From a virus, in the IMG/VR virus record IMGVR_UViG_3300042401_000051, positions 1 to 35,198 of that record: a stretch of 35,198 nt of DNA. One strand, 5' to 3'. The notes under the pieces were generated by a model. It was not told the DNA's origin. It worked only from the letters and a program-made list of their open reading frames with translations, and did no database searches. This document shows positions 1 through 6,993 of this stretch, one piece after another; the first letter of the stretch is position 1; each line of letters begins with the position of its first letter. Both the position numbers and the translations under genes were made by a program.

Positions 1-178
1 ATGAGAATCATGCTAGATGGTATGGGGAGCTTAAATACCTTGAGGAAGGTCTGAAACAAGCTGAAAGTCATGCCTTTTTGCTTGCTGAAGGAACAGTTGC
101 CGAAAGAACGGCTATAGCCAAATCTAGCGAAACTTACGCTAAAGCTGTCAAAGCGTGGACTGAAGCGCTCAAGAATTT
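1..178. repeat. Terminal overlap, left copy (circular closure)
   Basis: Bases 1-178 match 35021-35198 at an offset of 35020, with three mismatches, at positions 2, 5 and 51. The gene covering the joint reads in frame through it, so this is best read as the overlap of a circular or circularly permuted genome. All three mismatches are synonymous in that gene. A true direct terminal repeat of a linear genome is possible but less likely with a headful-type terminase. Confidence 0.93.
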
Positions 179-269
179 TAAGCAAATTGACAATGAGAGA
201 AACCATGAGATCCGAATTATTGATATTTGGAGAACTTTGAGTAGTAATCGCAGACAGGGGAATATTTAA
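1..269 (+). CDS. Small phage protein, C-terminal part of the gene crossing the circle joint
   Basis: This is the 3' part of a gene that starts at 34957. When the circle is closed the product is 110 residues. The frame is open from the first base, so the ATG at 78 is internal and not the start. The sequence is charged and rich in Ala, Glu and Lys (for example KAVKAWTEALKNF), which suggests a mostly helical, perhaps coiled-coil protein. I see no enzyme motif and do not recognise the family. It lies in the rightward early operon between a small conserved protein upstream and another small helical protein whose ATG overlaps its stop codon. Confidence 0.85.
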   Translation, partial: ENHARWYGELKYLEEGLKQAESHAFLLAEGTVAERTAIAKSSETYAKAVKAWTEALKNFKQIDNERNHEIRIIDIWRTLSSNRRQGNI

Positions 270-424
270 TGAGAGATTTTAGCCAACCATTTTTAGATGC
301 AAAAAGACTTTTAGATGCTTACTACAACGCTGCAATCGCACAAAATAAAGATGCGCTAAAACAAATTGCAAATGAGCTTGTAGAGGCTGCCTTAAAACTT
401 GAAGATATATCTCATGCAGATTAA
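269..424 (+). CDS. Small helical hypothetical protein (51 aa)
   Basis: An open frame of 51 codons begins at the ATG that shares one base with the preceding TAA (TAATG), the usual sign of translational coupling. The product begins MRDFSQPFLDAKRLL and ends LEDISHAD. It is amphipathic and probably two helices. The next gene starts inside its last codons (ATG at 414). No known domain is visible. I support it from start-stop coupling, gene density and clean continuity of the operon. Function unknown. Confidence 0.6.
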   Translation: MRDFSQPFLDAKRLLDAYYNAAIAQNKDALKQIANELVEAALKLEDISHAD

Positions 425-842
425 GAAGTTTGACCAAGTTTTACATGACCAATACGATCCTCCAGCTCGTAAAGCTGTATCGGCTTGGGTTAAGATGAAA
501 TGGGGTATGGATTCTAAAGATAATCCTGATATTTATGGAACTGATTTAATTTTGGGAAGAAATGGCAAAAGAATAGGATTTGCAGAAGTAGAAGTAAGGT
601 CTTGGTATCCAACCTGTCCTTTTCCCACAATTCATGTTCCTGTACGCAAAAAGCATATGCTTGAAGTTCCTAATACTTTGTTCTTTGCGCTTACGCAAAA
701 CATGACTCATGCTTATTGGATTAATGGTGAAAAGGCTTTAAATCATCCTGAATGGCAAATGAAAGACGATACCAAAGACGAGCTTTACTATGATGTTCCA
801 ATAGAATTGTTTAAATTTGTGGATTTAACAGAACCTTTTTAA
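414..842 (+). CDS. Hypothetical protein, possible PD-(D/E)XK nuclease fold
   Basis: A 142-residue product if the ATG at 414 is used. A TTG at 399 is an in-frame alternative but lies deeper in the previous gene. The central part, YGTDLILGRNGKRIGFAEVE, has the spacing of a restriction-endonuclease-like core: an Asp, a beta-hairpin, then E-x-E on the next strand. The rest is aromatic-rich and unlike families I know. Two clear nuclease genes follow at once, which makes a nuclease or nucleic-acid role plausible. The fold assignment is inference; the gene itself is secure from its length, coding character and the 1-base overlap with the next ATG. Confidence 0.6.
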   Translation: MQIKKFDQVLHDQYDPPARKAVSAWVKMKWGMDSKDNPDIYGTDLILGRNGKRIGFAEVEVRSWYPTCPFPTIHVPVRKKHMLEVPNTLFFALTQNMTHAYWINGEKALNHPEWQMKDDTKDELYYDVPIELFKFVDLTEPF

Positions 843-1138
843 TGACTAAAGCTGAAAAACAAAAATATGCTCAACTCGCTAGGCTTGGATGTATTTTATG
901 CAGACAGAAAGAAGTCAAAGACATAGACGATTCACCAGTTGAGATCCATCATATAAGGCGCTTTGGTCAAAAGCGTAGCAACTCGGAGGCAATACCACTC
1001 TGTATGTGGCATCACAGGCTTGGAGATAACTCGGTACATACTTTAGGACATAAAGGCTTTGCTAAGTATTGGGGAATGAGTGAAGAAGATTTATTAGAAA
1101 AAACAAAGGAATTAATTGAGTTACGCAAAGAGAACTGA
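842..1138 (+). CDS. ref-like: Ref-type recombination nuclease (HNH-like, RecA-dependent family)
   Basis: This 98-residue protein carries the metal-binding pattern of the Ref family (recombination enhancement nuclease of phage P1): C17-x2-C20, then EIHHI at 35-39, IPLC at 51-54, HH at 57-58, and a further His-Gly region near 66-70. In P1, Ref is a RecA-dependent nuclease that cuts at displacement loops. Here it probably acts on phage or host DNA during recombination. It starts on the last base of the previous stop codon and overlaps the VRR-NUC gene by 23 bases, so the three genes form one translation unit. The family assignment rests on motif pattern and size. Confidence 0.85.
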   Translation: MTKAEKQKYAQLARLGCILCRQKEVKDIDDSPVEIHHIRRFGQKRSNSEAIPLCMWHHRLGDNSVHTLGHKGFAKYWGMSEEDLLEKTKELIELRKEN

Positions 1139-1406
1139 CAATAACCATTCAGAAATTGTCAAAACCTTACGACAATTGGGTTGTTCTGTATTTGATACAA
1201 GCAGAGTCGCAGGAGGCTTTCCTGATTTAGTTGTTGGTAAAAATAAAGTTACTTGTTTGGTAGAAATTAAGCAAAATGAAAAAAGTAAATACACTTCAGC
1301 TCAAGAATTGTTTATGATGAACTGGAGAGGATCAACAGTTGTTAGAATTAATAATGTTGATGGTGCAATACGCTTAGTTAAAATGCTTGACAACCATTGT
1401 AGTTAA
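1116..1406 (+). CDS. VRR-NUC domain nuclease (PD-(D/E)XK)
   Basis: A 96-residue protein with the VRR-NUC core: a basic helix, then RVAGGFPDLVV at 30-40 with catalytic D37, and LVEIK at 48-52 with E50 and K52, followed by a Ser-Ala-Gln helix. Stand-alone VRR-NUC proteins of this size occur in phages and are thought to act as structure-specific, Holliday-junction-like nucleases. The start is TTG at 1116: an AAAGGA site ends five bases upstream and no suitable ATG exists in frame. It overlaps the ref-like gene by 23 bases, which fits coupled translation. It is probably a resolvase or debranching enzyme before packaging. Confidence 0.85.
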   Translation: MSYAKRTDNNHSEIVKTLRQLGCSVFDTSRVAGGFPDLVVGKNKVTCLVEIKQNEKSKYTSAQELFMMNWRGSTVVRINNVDGAIRLVKMLDNHCS

Positions 1407-1415
1407 GCGAAAATA
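1387..1415 (+). promoter_or_regulatory. Possible sigma70 promoter before the 1449 gene
   Basis: A perfect -35 box TTGACA lies at 1387-1392. Sixteen bases later comes GAAAAT at 1409-1414, four of six matches to the -10 consensus. It sits at the very end of the nuclease gene and ahead of a 42-base gap, where a new transcript could begin. The TTGACA also encodes Leu-Asp, so it may be chance. Confidence 0.3.
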
Positions 1416-1448
1416 AAACCTGTTATCCCATTTCTATAGGAGAAAAAC

Positions 1449-1658
1449 ATGGGCAAAATGGATTCAATGAGTGGTATTCCTTCCACTACTGGCGCAAAAG
1501 CACCAGCTAAAGCAGCTTCTTCTGATAAAACTGGTGAGCGTATGGTTAAGCGCACTAATGGAGTTGGAATGGGTATGGAAGATAATTGCGGTAAAGACAA
1601 ACAGTTCAATACTGGTAAAACTGGTGGTATTTGCTATCAGCACAAGCGTGGTTGTTAA
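1449..1658 (+). CDS. Small Gly/Lys-rich hypothetical protein (69 aa)
   Basis: The product starts MGKMDSMSGIPSTTGAKAPA and ends GGICYQHKRGC. It is small, basic, low in hydrophobic residues and rich in Gly, Lys, Ser and Thr, so it is probably disordered or a nucleic-acid or virion-binding peptide. Two of its three cysteines lie in the last 10 residues. An AGGAGA site seven bases before the ATG supports this start over overlapping frames on both strands. It stands alone between a 42-base upstream gap and a downstream hairpin, so it may be expressed differently from its neighbours. Function unknown. Confidence 0.7.
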   Translation: MGKMDSMSGIPSTTGAKAPAKAASSDKTGERMVKRTNGVGMGMEDNCGKDKQFNTGKTGGICYQHKRGC

Positions 1659-1666
1659 AAAGCGAA

Positions 1667-1694
1667 ATCCCCTAGCGTGAAGGTTCTAGGGGAT
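1667..1694 (+). terminator. Perfect 9-bp hairpin, possible weak terminator
   Basis: ATCCCCTAG at 1667-1675 pairs with CTAGGGGAT at 1686-1694 around a 10-base loop. It lies nine bases after the stop codon of the 1449 gene. The + strand has no T-run after it (CTCTAACC follows), so it is not a standard intrinsic terminator. It could slow transcription, protect the 3' end of the upstream message, or act in the other direction, where the flank is T-rich. Confidence 0.45.
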
Positions 1695-1725
1695 CTCTAA
1701 CCAAGCAACAAATCGGAGATGTTGA

Positions 1726-2010
1726 ATGGCTGATTTAAATTCTAAAGATGGATGTAATTCCTGTATATATTTTCTATTCCAAGAAAATGATTTTATGGGT
1801 TTATGCAGACGATACCCAACATATCAAAACCGACATGGTTCTGAATGGTGTGGCGAATTCGTCATTGTTCCTCCTAATCCTGTCTTTGAAACAATGGTTC
1901 AAGACATGGAGATTGTCGCAATCGAAAAGCGCAAAAAGCTCATGGAAGATGCTTCCTATGTAGCGCCTAAACCAAAAGGCAGACCAAGAAAGGTTAAAGA
2001 TGAAACTTAA
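1726..2010 (+). CDS. Small four-cysteine protein with AT-hook-like tail
   Basis: A 94-residue protein. Its N-terminal half has C10-x2-C13, then LCRRYP with C27, then EWCGEF with C42. This could bind zinc or an iron-sulfur cluster. The C-terminus ends PKPKGRPRKVKDET; the GRPRK core resembles an AT-hook, which binds the minor groove of AT-rich DNA. The domain reading is inference; I do not recognise a named family. The gene overlaps the GroES-like gene by 11 bases, so the two are probably co-translated. A DNA-binding or regulatory part is possible. Confidence 0.75.
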   Translation: MADLNSKDGCNSCIYFLFQENDFMGLCRRYPTYQNRHGSEWCGEFVIVPPNPVFETMVQDMEIVAIEKRKKLMEDASYVAPKPKGRPRKVKDET

Positions 2011-2308
2011 ACCTCTTGGAGATAAGATCGTTGTAAAGCCTCAAGAAAGGCTTAAAAGCTCCATTATTGAAGTCGTAATGTCTGAGCAACCTAATATGGG
2101 AACTGTCGTAGCAGTTGGTGAAGGTAAGCTCATCAAGGGTCGCAGACAGGAAATGCCTGTAGTTGTTGGTGATTTTGTTCGCTATGGAACTATGGGAACT
2201 GAAGAATATCTGAAATACTTTGAATACACAGAAGATGGTGAGCGTTATTTAGTAATGAGTTGGCAAGATGTCTGTTTTATACAGGAGAAAACTCATGGAA
2301 TGGCTTGA
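2000..2308 (+). CDS. groES-like: GroES-like co-chaperonin
   Basis: A 102-residue protein that follows the Cpn10 family from end to end: KLKPLGDKIVVKP at 2-14, a loop, GTVVAVGEGKL in the middle, then VVVGDFVRYG and a final strand ERYLVMSWQDVCFI. The segment that should be the mobile loop, which docks on GroEL, is short (QERLKSSIIEVV), as in some viral co-chaperonins. It would cap host GroEL during folding. P22-type coat protein is a known GroEL/GroES client, and this genome encodes such a coat at 8778, so coat folding is the natural role. The start follows a GGTTAAAG site inside the preceding gene. Confidence 0.85.
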   Translation: MKLKPLGDKIVVKPQERLKSSIIEVVMSEQPNMGTVVAVGEGKLIKGRRQEMPVVVGDFVRYGTMGTEEYLKYFEYTEDGERYLVMSWQDVCFIQEKTHGMA

Positions 2309-2558
2309 AATCATTGCAATTTTTGTTTTTGGAGTTGTCGTAGCAGTAATATTTGACCAAATATGGAAGCAACACAGACGAAAGGATCAAGAAATGGCTA
2401 AAACTGGCTTGTATGCAAATATTCATGCGAAGCAAGAACGGATCGCAAAACAGAAAGCGGAAGGTAAACCAGTAGAACGGATGCGTAAGGTAGGATCTAA
2501 AGGCGCTCCAACAGCGGCAGCTTTTAAGGCTTCAGCTAAAACAGCGAAGAAGAAATAA
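2295..2558 (+). CDS. Membrane-anchored form of a small basic phage protein
   Basis: Starting at the ATG at 2295, which has AGGAGA 7-12 bases upstream, the product is 87 residues. Residues 3-20 form one transmembrane segment (EIIAIFVFGVVVAVIFDQ). The rest is a basic tail beginning MAKTGLYANIHAKQ and including KVGSKGAPTAAAFK. I recognise that tail as a small stand-alone protein common in environmental phages, so the membrane segment looks like an added N-terminus. The ATG at 2268 is a less likely start. A second start at 2394 could give the tail alone. Role unknown. Confidence 0.75.
   Translation: MEWLEIIAIFVFGVVVAVIFDQIWKQHRRKDQEMAKTGLYANIHAKQERIAKQKAEGKPVERMRKVGSKGAPTAAAFKASAKTAKKK
2381..2396 (+). 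promoter_or_regulatory. Internal ribosome binding site and second start (2394)
   Basis: AAAGGA at 2381-2386 is seven bases before an in-frame ATG at 2394. Initiation here would yield 54 residues without the membrane segment, starting exactly where related stand-alone proteins begin. This is the layout of a dual-start gene. Confidence 0.5.
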
Positions 2559-2559
2559 T

Positions 2560-2838
2560 ATGGCAACCAAAAAACATGACAAACCTATTCCTCGTAAAAC
2601 GACAGGAAAAGACAAGACCTACAATCCTACAGAAAAAGGTGCTGGAATGACAGCTAAAGGTCGAGCTGAATACAACGCTAAGAACAATGCCAATCTAAAG
2701 CCTCCTGCACCAAATCCTAAGACAGAAAAAGACAAGGGTAGAAAAGCCTCTTTTTGTGCAAGGATGGAAGGAGTTGTCAGAAAAGCTAAAGGGCCTGCCG
2801 AAAGAGCTAAAGCATCATTAAAAAACTGGAACTGTTGA
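2560..2838 (+). CDS. DUF6321-like small basic protein
   Basis: A 92-residue basic protein. The pattern KGRAEYNAKNNANLKPPAP, then KASFCARMEGV and a final SLKNWNC matches a small phage family I know as DUF6321, usually found next to the YANIHAK-type protein as it is here. The Cys in SFCARM and the last residue Cys are the conserved ones. No activity has been assigned to my knowledge. It begins two bases after the previous stop codon and is followed by AAAGGAAGAAA ahead of the next gene, so it belongs to the same operon upstream of the packaging genes. Confidence 0.75.
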   Translation: MATKKHDKPIPRKTTGKDKTYNPTEKGAGMTAKGRAEYNAKNNANLKPPAPNPKTEKDKGRKASFCARMEGVVRKAKGPAERAKASLKNWNC

Positions 2839-2848
2839 AAGGAAGAAA

Positions 2849-3061
2849 ATGAGCATTACTTTAAAAGACCTAACGATTCAAGATGTAGAGTTTGTTTTGG
2901 CAGCATTATCTAAAGGGGAATACGCTTTAGTTGCTCCTGTCATTGATAAGATCAAAATTCAAGCTATTCCTCAAGCTCATGCAATCATGCAAGCTGAAGC
3001 TGATGCAAAAGCTCAAGAATTGGTAGAGAATACGGAAAAGACTACCGAAGAACCAAAATGA
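2849..3061 (+). CDS. Small acidic helical protein before the terminase
   Basis: A 70-residue protein beginning MSITLKDLTIQDVEFVLAAL, with an Ala/Gln-rich helix and an acidic tail (ENTEKTTEEPK). It is typical of small proteins next to terminase genes in phages of this type, but I know no function. A GGAAGAAA site lies just before the ATG. The stop codon TGA overlaps the terminase small subunit start (ATGA), which couples the two. A packaging-associated role is a guess from position only. Confidence 0.7.
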   Translation: MSITLKDLTIQDVEFVLAALSKGEYALVAPVIDKIKIQAIPQAHAIMQAEADAKAQELVENTEKTTEEPK

Positions 3062-3471
3062 CTGAATTAGCAAATCCTGTAGGCAGACCAACGCAATACG
3101 ATCCTTCCTTTTGTGAGAAGGCTATCGAGCTTGGAACTAAGGGTAAATCCCTAGAACAGATTTCAGGTGCTTTGGGCATTACTTACAGGACTTTGTGCAA
3201 TTGGCGAGATGAACATGAAGAATTTTTTCATGCCTTGGAGGAAGCCAAAGTCAGAGAGATGATTTGGTGGGAAGAACACGCTCAAGCCTACCTTGTAGAG
3301 CATAAGGATGGGGATCGATTGAATGTAGGTCTTTGGTCTAGATCAATGGCAGCAAGATTCCCAAAGAAGTATTCGGAGCGTATCAAACAAGAGCTAACTG
3401 GAGCTGAAGGCGCACCATTGCTAAAAGGTGTGGAGATAACCTTTGTTGAACCAATCCGATCAGAAAATTAA
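3058..3471 (+). CDS. terS: Terminase small subunit
   Basis: A 137-residue protein that should recognise the packaging site and load phage DNA onto the large subunit. It opens with GRPTQYDPSF at 9-18, the usual start of this family, followed by a helix-turn-helix (SLEQISGALGITYRTLCNWR, about 36-55) and an acidic, Trp-rich helix. The C-terminal half, RFPKKYSERIKQELTG, is the usual link to the large subunit. It starts on an ATGA overlap with the previous gene, and the large subunit starts 29 bases before its end. Order and size fit small subunits paired with PBSX-type large subunits. Confidence 0.85.
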   Translation: MTELANPVGRPTQYDPSFCEKAIELGTKGKSLEQISGALGITYRTLCNWRDEHEEFFHALEEAKVREMIWWEEHAQAYLVEHKDGDRLNVGLWSRSMAARFPKKYSERIKQELTGAEGAPLLKGVEITFVEPIRSEN

Positions 3472-4735
3472 GGATGCGGTTTCTAGGATAAGGTTTCCTA
3501 AGAAATTTGAGGCACTCTTTCAACCTGAAAAAGTTAGGTATCGCATATTTTATGGTGGTCGAGGAGGCGCTAAGTCATGGTGCTTTGCTAGAGCGCTATT
3601 AGCCAAGGGAACTAAAGAGCCTTTGCGTATCCTTTGCGCTAGGGAATTTCAGACCAGTATTAAGGATTCGGTTCATAAGCTCCTCTCAGATCAAATCTAT
3701 GAGCTGAATATGGAGTCTTTTTATGAGATTACGCAGACCAACATCCGAGGCATAAACGGAACTGAGTTCATCTTTGCTGGCATTAAGAACAATACCAACA
3801 ATATCAAGTCGATTGAAGGCATTGATGTTTGTTGGGTTGAGGAGGCTCAGTCCGTATCGGCTAACAGTTGGAATGTGCTGATTCCAACAATTCGTAAGCA
3901 AGACTCGGAGATTTGGGTCAGCTTCAATCCTGAGCTGCCGACTGACGATACTTGGAAGCGATTTGTAGAAAACCCTCCTGAAAGCTCAATAGTCGTAAAA
4001 GTGAACTGGAATGACAATCCTTGGTTTCCTGAAACCCTTAATCTAGAACGCTTATCGCTTAAATCTAGGGATTTATCTGCCTATAACAATGTGTGGGAAG
4101 GCGCTACAAGGAACACAGTTGATGGCGCTATCTTTGGCAAAGAGATAGAACAAGCCGAGCTTGAAAATCGAATTACTAATGTTCCATACGATCCTTCCAA
4201 GCCTTGTCATGCGGTCTTTGACCTTGGTTGGGCAGACAATACAGCTTGTTGGATTATTCAATTTGTAGGCTTTGAAATCAGAGTGCTAAGACATTTTGAG
4301 GATAATCAAAAGACTATTCAGCATTATCTAAGCCTAATGCAAACATTTGGATACATTTATGACACTATTTGGCTACCCCATGATGCTGCTGCCAAATCAT
4401 TAGGAACAGGAAAGTCAATTGAGGAAATTGTCAGAGCAACAGGATTAAAAGTTCAGATCCTTGACCGAGTTCCAATTACAGACTCAATTAACGCAGCAAG
4501 AACAATATTCCCAAGATGTTATTTTGATAGAAAAAATACAGAAGAAGGTTTAAACTGTTTAAGACATTATCGCTATGATGTTGATGAGCATGGAACTTTT
4601 AGTCAAAAGCCTCTCCATAATATTTACAGTCATAGCGCAGATGCTTGGCGGTATATTGGATTAATGGTGAATGAGCCTAAGAAAAGGCAACCAGTTAAAC
4701 AAACTTATGCTCCTATGGGGAGTTGGATGGGATAG
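3443..4735 (+). CDS. terL: Terminase large subunit (PBSX-type)
   Basis: The 430-residue packaging motor. Walker A is GGRGGAKS at 38-45, Walker B with the catalytic acidic pair is IDVCWVEEA at 127-135, and the C-terminal RNase H-like nuclease has FDLGWAD at 259-265 (D260), HDAAAKS (D314) and HSADAWRY (D400). It pumps DNA into the procapsid through the portal and cuts the concatemer. Length is normal for the Terminase_3 family, which in known phages often works by headful packaging. The start is TTG at 3443, with GGAG about seven bases upstream and no in-frame ATG nearby. Confidence 0.93.
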   Translation: MLNQSDQKIKDAVSRIRFPKKFEALFQPEKVRYRIFYGGRGGAKSWCFARALLAKGTKEPLRILCAREFQTSIKDSVHKLLSDQIYELNMESFYEITQTNIRGINGTEFIFAGIKNNTNNIKSIEGIDVCWVEEAQSVSANSWNVLIPTIRKQDSEIWVSFNPELPTDDTWKRFVENPPESSIVVKVNWNDNPWFPETLNLERLSLKSRDLSAYNNVWEGATRNTVDGAIFGKEIEQAELENRITNVPYDPSKPCHAVFDLGWADNTACWIIQFVGFEIRVLRHFEDNQKTIQHYLSLMQTFGYIYDTIWLPHDAAAKSLGTGKSIEEIVRATGLKVQILDRVPITDSINAARTIFPRCYFDRKNTEEGLNCLRHYRYDVDEHGTFSQKPLHNIYSHSADAWRYIGLMVNEPKKRQPVKQTYAPMGSWMG

Positions 4736-4737
4736 AT

Positions 4738-6993
4738 ATGGCAGATTATCAGGATCAAGATTCTAGCGAAGATAGTCGTATAAATGAGGCTAAGAAGTTT
4801 CTAAACCTTTGTAACGATACCGATTCTAACAATCGAGCTGAAGCTCTTGATGATGTAAGGTTCTGCGCTGGCGATCAATGGCCTGTTGATGTGCAAAATA
4901 GCCGAGTTCTTGAGTCTAGACCTTGTTTGACGATTAATAAGGTTGATGCCTATGTTCGTCAAATCTGTAACCAAATTAGACAGCAAAGACCTCGCATTAA
5001 AGTGCAAGGCATGAACAATGAAGCTGATGCCAAATTAGCTGAGATTCTTAGTGGTGTTTGCCGACACATTGAATATCAATCCTCTGCTGATGTCGCATAC
5101 GATACGGCAGTTGAATACGCAGTAAAGATGGGTTGGGGTTACTTCCGAGTAACAACTGATTACATCTCTGATGATTCCTTTGAACAAGAAATCTATATCA
5201 GACCAATCGACAATCCTTTTACAGTCTATTTTGATCCCAACTCACAGCTTCCTGATGGATCGGATGCAGAGCGTTGCTTGATTACGACTGTCGTTAGTAA
5301 AAAGACTTTTAAAGCTATGTATCCAAATATGGATGATGGTCAAGGCTTTACTAGCAGAGGAACTGGTGATTCGGATGCAGAATGGGTTACTAAGGAAGAT
5401 GTTCGGATTGCTGAATACTTTTACACAGTCAAGACTCCTACTAAGTTAGTGCTTTTGTCAGATGGAACAAGTGTTTATCAAGATGAAATGCCTAGTGAGC
5501 AAGCTCTAGCAGATGCAGGAATTACCATTATTGAGCGTAGAGATACCTACAAGAAGCAGATCAAATGGTGCAAAGTAACAGCTATGCAAGTGCTTGAAGA
5601 AGGTGATTGGGCTGGTAAATACATTCCAATTATTCCTGTCTATGGTCAGTCTTGCATTATTGATGCCAAGCACAAGAAATTTGGTTTAGTCAGAATGGCA
5701 AAAGATCCACAGCGTATGTATAACTACTGGACTACAGCTCTGACAGAATCTGTCGCTTTAGCTCCCAAAGCTAAATGGTTACTTGCTGAAGGTCAAGACG
5801 AAGGACATGAGCAAGAATGGAATCAAGCCAATATTAAGGCTATGCCTGTATTGCGTTACAAACAGACTGATTCGGAAGGTCGAGTTGCTCCAACTCCTAC
5901 TCGTTTACAACCTGAGCCTCCTCCTGCTGGAATTGTTACAGCAACACAAGGAATGTCTAACGACTTGATGACTGTCGTAGGTATCTATGATCCGAGTCAG
6001 CTCCCACAAGGAAATATCTCAGGTAAGGCCTTAGCTGGTCAGCAACAGCAAGTCGATATGGTGAATTTTCACTATTACGACAATTTGACTCGCTCTATTG
6101 CTTATTGTGGTCGCATTATTCTTGATTTAATTCCTCAAATTTACGATACAGAGCGTGTCATGCGGATTATTGGAGCTGATGAAAAGCCTGAAATCGTTAC
6201 GCTTAATCAACGAGTTACTGATGAGCAAGGTGTCGAGAAGATCCTTAATGATGTATCTGTTGGTCGCTATGATGTGGTTATGGATACAGGGCCAGGCTTC
6301 TCAACTAAGAGAACAGAAGCTGTCGAAAACATGATGACTTTACTTGCTGCCGATCCTAATCTTATGCAGACTGCTGGTGATCTAATCTTCCGTAATATGG
6401 ACTTCCCAGGCGCTGAGATTATTGCCGACAGACTTGCAGCTTCTAATCCATTAGCTCAGATTGACGAGAAATCAGATGTTCCTCCTCAAGTTCAGATGCA
6501 GTTGGCTCAATCTCAACAAACAATCCAACAGTTGCAACAACAGATTCAGGTATTGGGAATGGATATTAAATATGGCGCAACAATGCAACAAGCCAAAGAA
6601 GATGCTCATACCAAGCGCACACTTATGGAAACAACTGCTAGAGCCTATAACACTCAAACAATGGCAGAAGTTAAGGTCAATGACCAAAATACTCGCTCCA
6701 TTACAAGTCAGAATAAGACAGAAATTGATGCGATTGTTAAGCTACTTATTGCAAATCTCGATACAAGACAGTTGGAAGCTGAGATTGAGCGTAGAAATGA
6801 TGAGCAATATGCGTATGCAAAAGAAGCTGCTACTGATATAGCGCATCAAGCTAATCCTTTAACTGGAGAGCTTCAGACTAATATTCCTATGCCTCCAAGA
6901 GATCCAGCTTTAGAGCCTATGCAACCCCAACCTATGCAACAACCTATGCAACCCCCAATGCAACCTCAACCAATGCCACAAGGAGTCCAATAA
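4738..6993 (+). CDS. Portal protein (P22-like)
   Basis: A 751-residue product from the ATG at 4738; a TTG at 4723 would add five residues but lacks spacing from its ribosome site. The N-terminal half follows the P22-type portal pattern (FCAGDQWP, RPCLTINKVDAYVRQI, then VEYAVKMGWGYFRV). The last third is a long Gln-rich helix (QSQQTIQQLQQQIQVLG), comparable in position to the P22 portal barrel, ending in a Met-Pro-Gln tail made of repeated MQPQP-type units. Twelve copies should form the vertex ring for DNA entry and for attachment of the gp4-like protein at 16115. It directly follows the large terminase and precedes the scaffold region. Confidence 0.9.
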   Translation: MADYQDQDSSEDSRINEAKKFLNLCNDTDSNNRAEALDDVRFCAGDQWPVDVQNSRVLESRPCLTINKVDAYVRQICNQIRQQRPRIKVQGMNNEADAKLAEILSGVCRHIEYQSSADVAYDTAVEYAVKMGWGYFRVTTDYISDDSFEQEIYIRPIDNPFTVYFDPNSQLPDGSDAERCLITTVVSKKTFKAMYPNMDDGQGFTSRGTGDSDAEWVTKEDVRIAEYFYTVKTPTKLVLLSDGTSVYQDEMPSEQALADAGITIIERRDTYKKQIKWCKVTAMQVLEEGDWAGKYIPIIPVYGQSCIIDAKHKKFGLVRMAKDPQRMYNYWTTALTESVALAPKAKWLLAEGQDEGHEQEWNQANIKAMPVLRYKQTDSEGRVAPTPTRLQPEPPPAGIVTATQGMSNDLMTVVGIYDPSQLPQGNISGKALAGQQQQVDMVNFHYYDNLTRSIAYCGRIILDLIPQIYDTERVMRIIGADEKPEIVTLNQRVTDEQGVEKILNDVSVGRYDVVMDTGPGFSTKRTEAVENMMTLLAADPNLMQTAGDLIFRNMDFPGAEIIADRLAASNPLAQIDEKSDVPPQVQMQLAQSQQTIQQLQQQIQVLGMDIKYGATMQQAKEDAHTKRTLMETTARAYNTQTMAEVKVNDQNTRSITSQNKTEIDAIVKLLIANLDTRQLEAEIERRNDEQYAYAKEAATDIAHQANPLTGELQTNIPMPPRDPALEPMQPQPMQQPMQPPMQPQPMPQGVQ

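Noticed and set aside
1-178. T7-like direct terminal repeat of a linear genome
   Set aside because: The size is suggestive, but the repeat lies inside a gene that reads through the joint, the terminase looks PBSX-type (often headful), and simple assembly overlap explains it. Not fully excluded without coverage data.
1403-1609. A 68-codon minus-strand frame opposite the 1449 gene
   Set aside because: The + strand gene has a good ribosome site and fits the operon direction; nothing else near here is on the minus strand.
6461-6841. A 126-codon open frame inside the portal gene
   Set aside because: It is an out-of-frame reading of the Gln-rich portal helix, with no ribosome site of its own and no recognisable features.
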